From positions 40,296,623 through 40,360,622 of the forward strand of contig NC_135172.1 of the NCBI RefSeq assembly GCF_041146795.1: a DNA stretch of 64,000 nucleotides, in the 5' to 3' direction. The position numbers and the translations under genes are program-made. How positions within the stretch are numbered: position 1 is the stretch's first letter; every line of letters starts with the position of its first letter. Of the stretch, positions 56,441 to 64,000 are shown one piece after another. Source of the DNA: Maylandia zebra (taxonomy: Eukaryota; Chordata; Actinopteri; Cichliformes; Cichlidae). The notes below the pieces were generated by a model. That model had not been told where the DNA came from and did not search any database. It saw only the letters and a program-made list of their open reading frames with translations.

Positions 56441-59400
56441 ATGGATCTTATCAGTAAACCCAGAAGCAAGTCCATCGTGTGGCTGTATTTTGGCTTAAAG
56501 GCGGATGAAAAGGGGCGACCTTTGAACACCGGTGAGGCCGTTTGTCGCCTGTGCCGAAAAATAGTGCTGGCAAAAGGTGGAAATACTACTAATTTAAGAA
56601 GCCACCTGAAAAGGCGACATCGTGCTGATTTCTTTGAGACCACTTCCTCCGCGACCTCGGGAGCTTTACTTGACACTCAAGGTGATTTTTTTTTAACCTA
56701 AAATAATTTCTTCATTGAAAACTTGTGGAATCTTAAAGTATGCATTAACTTATTTTCTCATATGTCTGAACCCTGCATGCCTCCAGCCCAGCAAAGCCGA
56801 TCAGACATGGCTGCTCACATGGCTCACCTGGGGTTGCTTGAAAGTTGCATTTTAGTGCTGTGACAAAAAAATAGTCCCTGAGCCCCGACGCTGCTTTACT
56901 ATGCAGCTTTTTTACAGTTAACTTGCAGACAAGGTGTGTTTAGTACTGCGCCTGTGCACACTCACAATCTGGTAGCTTTTCTAAACAACAGATCGATCAT
57001 CAACCGGATGATACTTGGCTCAGATAATGTGCATTTTTTTATACCGTACGCGCCGAATAAACTGTACCATACTCTATGCACAGCGGTGTGTTTTTTACAT
57101 CAGGAAGTCCTGCAATAAATGACGAATAGCTATCAGTCACACATGCGCAGTTGATGCCATGGTATAAACCGCTTGTATCCATAACCACTGTTTCATGCAC
57201 ATTGAGAAAGACTGGGTTTGTGTTCCGTGTAACTCCCACTGCCCACAAGCAATTTTTCTAAAAGGTGTTAAGCCGCCCCCTCTAAAAACAAAACAAAACC
57301 CTCCATATGAGGAAAAAATACTAATAAAAATAGACCCCTCTCTCACTGTTTCAGTAATGTTAAGGTTCAGGCTCTGGTGAGGTGTTCCACTATGTTCTTT
57401 TCTATCCAGATATACTTTTACAGCACTTTGTTTGGGAATCACTGACAGCAGCTTTATTTTTCAGCATGACAATCAGGTGCTTTTTAGATGGTATTGCATG
57501 ATGGATCAAAATCCAATGGTACTTTTATGACATCACTGGGTGAAATGCAGCCCCAAGCCATGATAGAGCCTCCACTGTGTTTTACAGATGCCCGTATACC
57601 CTTGTTTACCTCCTTTGTACATATTGGAAAACATTTGATCCAAACATTTTATAACTTGGTTTCATCACTTCATCAGACCTTTTTCTTTCAGCTGCCCTCT
57701 TACTGACACAGCATGTAGCTCTGGGTATTCGAGTTTGCAGATTTTGATGCCAGATGCAACCCCAGAGGGATTTGTGTCTCCACCTGTGCTCAAACCAGGG
57801 ATCTCTTGCTTGATAGATGAATGTGTAACTCACTACACAATCTGCCTCCTTTGAAGCACAATATAAAAACTGTTGGCTCAAGACTGTTGCAGAGTGCTTT
57901 GGAGGTGCATGACTAAACTGTTGCAGATCGGTTTGATCCACATGTTATCTTCAGCTTTACCTGTATTTTGCCCCTGTCAGTTTTATCTATTTAAAAAAAA
58001 TGATCTAGGTAAAAGACAACTTATTGGATAACACTGACTAAAAGGAGTCTCTTCGCCTCTCATGTTTTTGAAGATAACTGTCCTGGTCCTGTTCGTAGTC
58101 CTTGCTCTGTCAGATTAAAATGGAGGCTCTGTTCTTCATTTTCTTGTTGCTTTACCAACTGATGATGGCTTTCTTTCATAACTCAGGGTGAGCACGCACA
58201 GAGTGTATTGAACTGCAATCAGCTGTTGTGCAACTGGAAACTCTGAGCATCCCGTCTCAGAGTTAATCAGCTCAGAGGTTATGGCTAGACTCTCCCTGCA
58301 GGACTTAATTATATGGGCTCAGTGTTGGCCTACATGTGTGAACATCAATCATGCGAGCCAGAATCGATCACAGCAGTCGTACTGTCCACCATCTGCGTGG
58401 CCCCGGGCTCACAGCGTGCACAGATACGCCGAGGTTTGGGGAATCACTCAAATACAATTTTATTAAGTCACCTGACCCCATTCCTCTGCAGCCGTAAGCA
58501 GCAGAGCGTGATATTACCACAGAGCGATTCAGACAGCCCAGCAGGGCCTGACAAGTGGGTACTGCTGTCAGAAGTCCATGTGAGCACACTGTCTTTGCAG
58601 CAGCGGTGCAGTGGCTTCATTATTTCAGTGATGATAGTTTGAGTAGACACCATCTCGAAAGTTAAACTTAAAGCTTCTGTTATGATCGACCCTGATGCTA
58701 CAAGAGCCACCAGTGACAGCATTTCTTTTTTAGTGCCTTTACAGGCTTATTTTACTCTGCAGGCTTCAGGATGGGCTGGTGGGAAAAGACAAGACAAAAA
58801 AACACTCAGTGTGATCTGACTGAAGATCATCAAATCCAAATAAAGAGAACAAAATGAAAAGTGATTAAAAGGAGGGGGAAAGATTAAATAAAAGCCATCA
58901 GCCACTTGTAGACCTGATCTGCAAAATTATTGGTAAGATCTCACTTCACGTACTGAACACAGATTTAATGGTGACTGGTGTTCTTCCTGGTGGCTGGGAG
59001 CGTTGCTGTCACCCCGGCGGGCGGGCGGGTGGTGTGGACACGCAAGTTTGTCAATACAATAACTCGAGAATGAGGCAATGTAAAACTTTCAAATTGATAC
59101 CATGGGTGCATCTATTAAATATCGAGTTCAAATCCCAGCGACTTTGACTTGAAGGTCAGAGGTCAACGTTTCTGAAAATCACCTTTTCTTTTCAAATTTG
59201 TACAATAAACATATCATATGTGCATCTGCTAGGAGACGGCGGGCTAGCACTGGTGGCTGCCTGTAATACAGACGTTAAAGTTTGTCTGTATTGTATTATT
59301 CCCCTCATCTGAATACAGCAGCTTCCTGTCTTTCTGAATTCTGTTGCTTAAAACGACCCAAGAAAGTGGAACTATGCTCCGTGAAGATGAATCCCGACCC

Positions 59401-62400
59401 TGAATTTTCAGTAATATCTCTGTTGTTTCATTATTTCTCTATTATATTCTTTTTCCAGGTTTGGATCTCAACAATGAAGAGTTCTTTGAGGATGTTCCCT
59501 CGCTCCAGCCTACTTCCAACCAGAACTATGTCCCAGATGCGGTGTTGCCGCCCGGAGACCCGTGGCTCCACAGCGGCCCCTCCCGGGCGGCGCTGTCTCT
59601 GCCTTCCTGCCTGTGCCTCTGTGGGGACCTCGGGTCTGGACTATCTGCTTCTGGATCTTTGGGCGAGGAGCAGAATGGGGAGATGAAGGTGTACGCCAAG
59701 TGCCACCTTCAGCAGGGTGTCATGTTTGGACCCTTTGTAGGAGAAGTGTGCAAGGGACAGATGCCGGCCAACCTCAAATATGCCTGGGCTGTGAGTAAAA
59801 CGAACGATCACTTTTGTTCATACAGCATCGTGTAGACAGTTTTTGGATGTTTAGTTTTTTTGTTATAAATTATAAGCCGTGTTGATTTAAGAGGCCGTAT
59901 GGACAGATTCCAGCATAGCCTCAGCTCTTAATCAACAATGGTTTCTGTAAATTACATAACGGGAAGTAAAATGGGAAATTGATCAGCGAATTGGACCCCA
60001 TATCAGTCTGTTGCAGTCTGAAAACTGAGAGGGAAAGCAAAGTATTTTGCTTTAAATAAAGCAAATATTTTGTTGTCTTTAAATAAAGAATTACAAGATA
60101 TAATTTTATTTTGATAGAAGTTGTTCTTCTAGCAGAATGACTGGGAAGAAAACCAACAACAATGACAAAAGCTGTGTGTAAAGAATCCCTTTTTGTGCTT
60201 TAAAAGTTTAATCTTTGGGTTGTTTCCTATTGGCCATATGTTAACACAAAGATGGGCTTTTTGTGTTTTTAGATCAGAGACGATGCTGCTTTTATCTACG
60301 TGGACGCTTCTGATGAAAACAAATCGAACTGGATGAGGTGGGCAGTTTTTATGGTTCCTTTTGCTTATTTTTTATCTTCTGATGTAGTTGCAGACTTCAC
60401 GCATTTGTTGTGTGTTTCAGGTATGTCAGATATACCAGCAGTGAGGAAGAGCACAACCTGGACGTTTTCCAGTTTTACCGTCGTATCTACTACAGGGTTT
60501 CCCAGCCCATCTCAGAGGGAGCAGAGCTCCGGGTCTGGATCGGCAAGGATTATGCCACCCTTCTGGGTCTGGGGATGGGTGAGCTCTGTCCCAGTTTTTA
60601 ATGCAGTACAGACTGAAAGGTAGCTCTGTAAAGGTGCCTGATACATTTGTCTTTGTCGGTGATGTACAGGTGACAACGTGAAATGTGAAGTTGGAGACAA
60701 GGAGACGGCTCTGCGCCTCCTGCAGGACATTCAGTTGGTCACCCTCCCGGAGCCGAGCAGCACTTCCTTTTGGTCAGATCACAGCCAATCACAGAGCCCC
60801 ATGCCTGTCATAAGCGACGTGACGACGATGTCGAACTCAGACGCCGTCAGCGACCCAGGCAGCATGATCACTGGCTCCTCCTTCGTCTCCACCTCTGTCA
60901 TCTCCTTCCCGTCTCCTCACACGATAGAAAAGTATGATTTTCTGCCTGGAACTGAGAAACTGCTGAGCAACCCCAACGCCATCCAGAACAGCCCGTGGTA
61001 CTTCTTTGGACTCGAGCCCGACCCCACCGGTCGGCCTCTGGACCGAAACACGGCTGTGTGCAAGCTGTGCATGGAGCACGTGAGCTGTGCGGGAGGAGTG
61101 CCAGATCTCCAAAACCACCTGACCAACAAACACCACTTCAAGCTGAAAGACAAGGACCGGAGTCTCACACTGGGTAACTCTCTACTTCCTGTTTGCAATG
61201 CACAGTGCCAGAAGTTATTAGGTTAAAAGAAAGAGTAAGTGATGCAGAATCTCTGGGGGAAATTTCATTAATAAACATCCCAAAGTTATTAAAGCATTTA
61301 GTTATGGGGATTCATCATCTTGGACAGATGAATGGGTGTATTAAATCATGTCCTTATCTATTTTGTAGGGATTGTATTTTGACCACACTTTGACTTGATC
61401 CCACCTAAATCAGTGGGATTCATAGAAAAGATTATTTTCCTCAACGTATTTTGTTATTGTGCAAAATCTGTGAGTTAGAAAACTGTTGCTTTTATCAAAT
61501 ATGCAGTTGCAGTTACTTAACTCTTGTTTGTTATAGAACAGAAAGGAATTTAATTCTGTTTTAATTTCCTATTTAAAAGCTGCTTTTTCACAAAAACAGG
61601 TCAACAACGCTCTCAGCCGCTCACACTTACCAGCGGTCTCATCAGCACTCTCCCCTTGGTTCTGTCCACTCAAGTGACCGATGCTATCGTCAACTTTCTT
61701 ATCGTGGACCTCCAGCCGCCATCTCTTGTGGAAGGCGAAGGCTTCAGAAAGCTGATTCTCACACTGCTGCCTAATTACAAGGAGCTGCCGTTGTCCTGTC
61801 AGCTCGAGAGTCTGCTGACGGACCACCACGCCCGAGGCAAGGCGAGCCTGGCTCGGCTGCTCAGGAGGAAAAGTGAGAGCGGAGAGAGCGAGGAGGTTAA
61901 GGACTACACTGCTCCCATTGAGTTCGAGCACAGGAGACGTGGGCGAGCTTCCAGCAGTCAGAAGGAAGTTCCTTACTTTGTGACATTGAGCGCAGAGGTT
62001 TGGCTCCACAACTGGCAGGGAAACACTGAGAGGTACCTCACGCTCTGGGCGCACTACGTAGACAGTAGCTTTAGCTTTCAGAACATTGCTTTGGCGACCC
62101 AGCGGCTGACAGAGAGCGGGGGGGAAGAGCACGCCGTCCGAACGGTGGAGGCCCAGGTGAAGGTGATGGCGCACGAGTGGGGAATCTCCCAGCCTAATCT
62201 GATGTTGCTGGGAGGTGAGATAAGGAACAAGATGAGGACACAGCCAGTAAAGAGCAAGAAGGGGGCAGAGGTTGCAGGAAGCGCCTCCCATCCGAACTCA
62301 ACAACGTTCCTAGAGAGGGAAGACTCTGTGTCGCCCGGGGAGCCGGAGCATGCTGACAGTAGTGAAGGACTTCCGTCTGTTCCTTGTTTTTTCAGAGCCG

Positions 62401-64000
62401 TGCAAGACTGTGTGGAGGAAGTGATGTCACATCCCGTCATCTCCAAAACTCTCAGCCAGTTCCAGGGTTTTCTCTCCACCCTGTTCTTACCAGTTGCTCA
62501 GAACAAATGCTCATACCAGCCTCATACCCAGAACCTCCTCAAAAGTCTGACGAAACAGGAGCGTGCCAGACTTGCGTCGTGGGCACACAGCCAGCCAACC
62601 TGGAATAACCTTTACACTTTACTGAGCATGCTCATCAGACACAAAAGCCTCTTTTGCTGTGTAATTAAAGAAATAAAAGGCGAGGGTTTGTCCAAAGAAG
62701 ATTGCGCTTCAGAGTCCAGTTCAAGTGGCAGCTCCCACGCCAATTCCACCTCCAACACATCCTCTACGGGTGTAACGTCTTTGCGCTCTGAATGGAAGGT
62801 TCTGGAGGAGCTCTGCTCGGTCCTCAAACCTCTGGACGTGGCGTGCCGGACTCTCGCCAAGGAGGCGTTCCCCCGACTGTCCCTCATCAAACCTATCCTC
62901 ACCGGCTTGCTCTCACGGCACCTCGTGTCCCGGCCGTGCGATTCGTCGTCCATCTTGAAGGAGGTAAAGAGGATGATGAGGCGGAGCCTGGCACACTGTT
63001 ATGACAGCCCTGCTGTGAACAGAGTCCTGAGCATGGCGTGCTCCCTCGACCCCCAGTTCCACGGACTGGGCTTCATGGAGGAGAAGGTGAGTCGGAAAGC
63101 TGGCACGCAGGGAAAAGAGTGCCTTAAAACAGCTATAGCACTCTCTACAAATCAAATCAAGATGGCTAATTTTGATATTCAATGAGACATTTAGCAGGCA
63201 CGTTGTATAGCAGTGTATCGACTGCCAACTTCCAATTTGTTTTTATGTCTAACATGTTTTCCTTTTATTATTAAATTGACTTTAATAAACAGGATTTACC
63301 AAAAAGTTAAAGATAAAATAAAAAAGTGGAAGCAAACAAATCTGTCCACACAAAGGTCTTTCACTTCTTTGGATTTGGAGTTGGATAGCTAGAGGGTTTC
63401 AGGGTGGAGTCACAGTTGATCTCTAACACAACACATTTTCACATTATGATAAGTTTCTGATACAACAGAGAGGTTTACATTCTTGTTTTTTTTTTATTTG
63501 TGGTTTCTGGTGTTTTCTAGGACCGGACGGAGACTTTTGATTGGCTGAAGAAAGAGGCTGTGAGGATTGCAAAGGAGGACAAGAAGCGGAGTCGAGGTAA
63601 GAAGAACAGCGAGAGGAAGAGAAGCCCCTCCCCCGGGTCACCAGAGTCAGAGAGCGACTTCTTGCGCAGGAGTAAACGCCTCAAAGAGTCCCGCCCAATC
63701 AACTTCAGAGAGCTTTTCGATGAAGATGATGAGAGCGACGTGGAGGACAGCGAGCCAGGAGACCCGGGCTCTCAGGGTGGGCTGTCAGGTATGGAGTTTC
63801 TGCTGGGAGACCTGTTCTGCTCCGCCCCCAGGAGCAGACAGAGCTCTGTGGAGGAGTCTATCGATATGGAGATGTCTGTCTTCAGAGCTGACAAAGGGGC
63901 CTCGTTGGGCGTGGAGCCCCTGCAGTGGTGGAGGACGAAGACGGTGCAGTTCCCACTGCTGGCCACAGTGGCACGGGCCTACCTGGCTGCCCCCGCGGTG
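56441..64000 (+). CDS. PR/SET-domain protein with two BED fingers and a hAT-transposase-derived C-terminus (3' end beyond window)
   Basis: Exons: 56441-56681, 59459-59790, 60273-60337, 60421-60578, 60670-61173, 61600-63086, 63521-64000 and beyond. All GT-AG, phases 1,0,2,1,1,0; 1089 residues visible. An in-frame TAG at 56408 precedes the ATG. Residues 1-65 form a BED finger (Cys35, Cys38, His55, His60). About 120-275 form a PR/SET domain, with GVMFGPFVGEV, DASDENKSNWMRYV and AELRVWIGKDY. About 374-421 form a second BED finger (Cys396, Cys399, His415, His420). From 434 on it resembles hAT transposases, and the last 30 residues are the start of the hAT dimerisation domain (PLQWW, FPLLATVARAYL). 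The PR domain recalls PRDM7/9/11-type domains (from memory). A nuclear DNA-binding or chromatin role is inferred from the domains. Confidence 0.87.
57390..57930 (-). mobile_element. Degenerate Tc1-type transposon (minus strand)
   Basis: Reading the minus strand, 'cacagtggaggctctatcat' followed by 'ggcttggggctgcatttcac' encodes the GGSIMAWGC motif of Tc1-family transposases, and nearby text fits the flanking conserved region. Frames are broken throughout. Confidence 0.65.
58980..59180. repeat. Probable dispersed intronic repeat
   Basis: A GGCG-rich spot followed by 'aactcgagaatgaggcaatg' and 'gacttgaaggtcagaggtca', text typical of repeats found in many teleost introns. No coding signal. Confidence 0.35.

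Larger units (their letters stand above)
56682..59458 (+). other. First intron of the PR-BED-hAT gene
   Basis: About 2.8 kb between the donor GTGATT and the acceptor at 59457-59458. It contains a degenerate Tc1-type transposon (57390-57930) and a short G/C block near 59012-59034 beside 'aactcgagaatgaggcaatg', a phrase common in teleost intronic repeats. Confidence 0.6.

Noticed and set aside
61569-62953. Minus-strand frames opposite the hAT exon
   Set aside because: Antisense shadows; the plus strand has the spliced, domain-bearing frame.

Overview
This is vertebrate nuclear DNA, almost certainly from a teleost fish. The evidence is GT-AG introns, AT-rich non-coding sequence full of Tc1-like transposon remnants, LINE debris and long GT microsatellites, and conserved gene order. 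mgarp, elf2 and noct follow one another here as their orthologues do on human 4q31 (from memory). The repeat families look percomorph or cichlid-like, but I could not search a repeat library, so that is inference.

Layout: (1) 1-203 is the last coding exon of an unidentified plus-strand gene ending in Cys-Cys. (2) 3857-15961 is mgarp, plus strand, with a second, mutually exclusive Ala/Glu-rich terminal exon at 11130-11539. (3) 16-21 kb is a gene-free repeat island: a composite GC-rich repeat, a LINE reverse-transcriptase remnant, a Tc1 remnant and a 69-bp GT microsatellite. (4) 21.06-39.3 kb is elf2, plus strand, an ETS transcription factor with two promoters and two N-termini (ELF2A/NERF-2-like and ELF2B/NERF-1-like). 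(5) 42.2-45.84 kb, perhaps reaching 51.5 kb, is noct (nocturnin), minus strand, convergent with elf2. (6) 51869-54085 is an intronless 738-residue coiled-coil gene, minus strand, possibly CCDC175. (7) 55898-56098 is a possible minus-strand signal-peptide exon. (8) 56441-64000 is a plus-strand gene coding in order for a BED finger, a PR/SET domain, a second BED finger and a degenerate hAT transposase. It runs off the window end inside the hAT dimerisation region.

All exon joins for mgarp, elf2, noct and the PR-BED-hAT gene were checked by hand for splice sites and reading phase, and every join keeps frame. Functionally this is a syntenic neighbourhood, not an operon: a mitochondrial protein (Mgarp), an ETS factor (Elf2), a circadian NADP(H) phosphatase (Nocturnin), a probable structural coiled-coil protein, and a domesticated-transposase chromatin-type protein. 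I see no prokaryotic features, CRISPR array, rRNA or tRNA. The most unusual object is the PR-BED-hAT chimera. The next most informative are the alternative mgarp terminal exon, the alternative 5' ends of noct and elf2, and the intronless coiled-coil gene.
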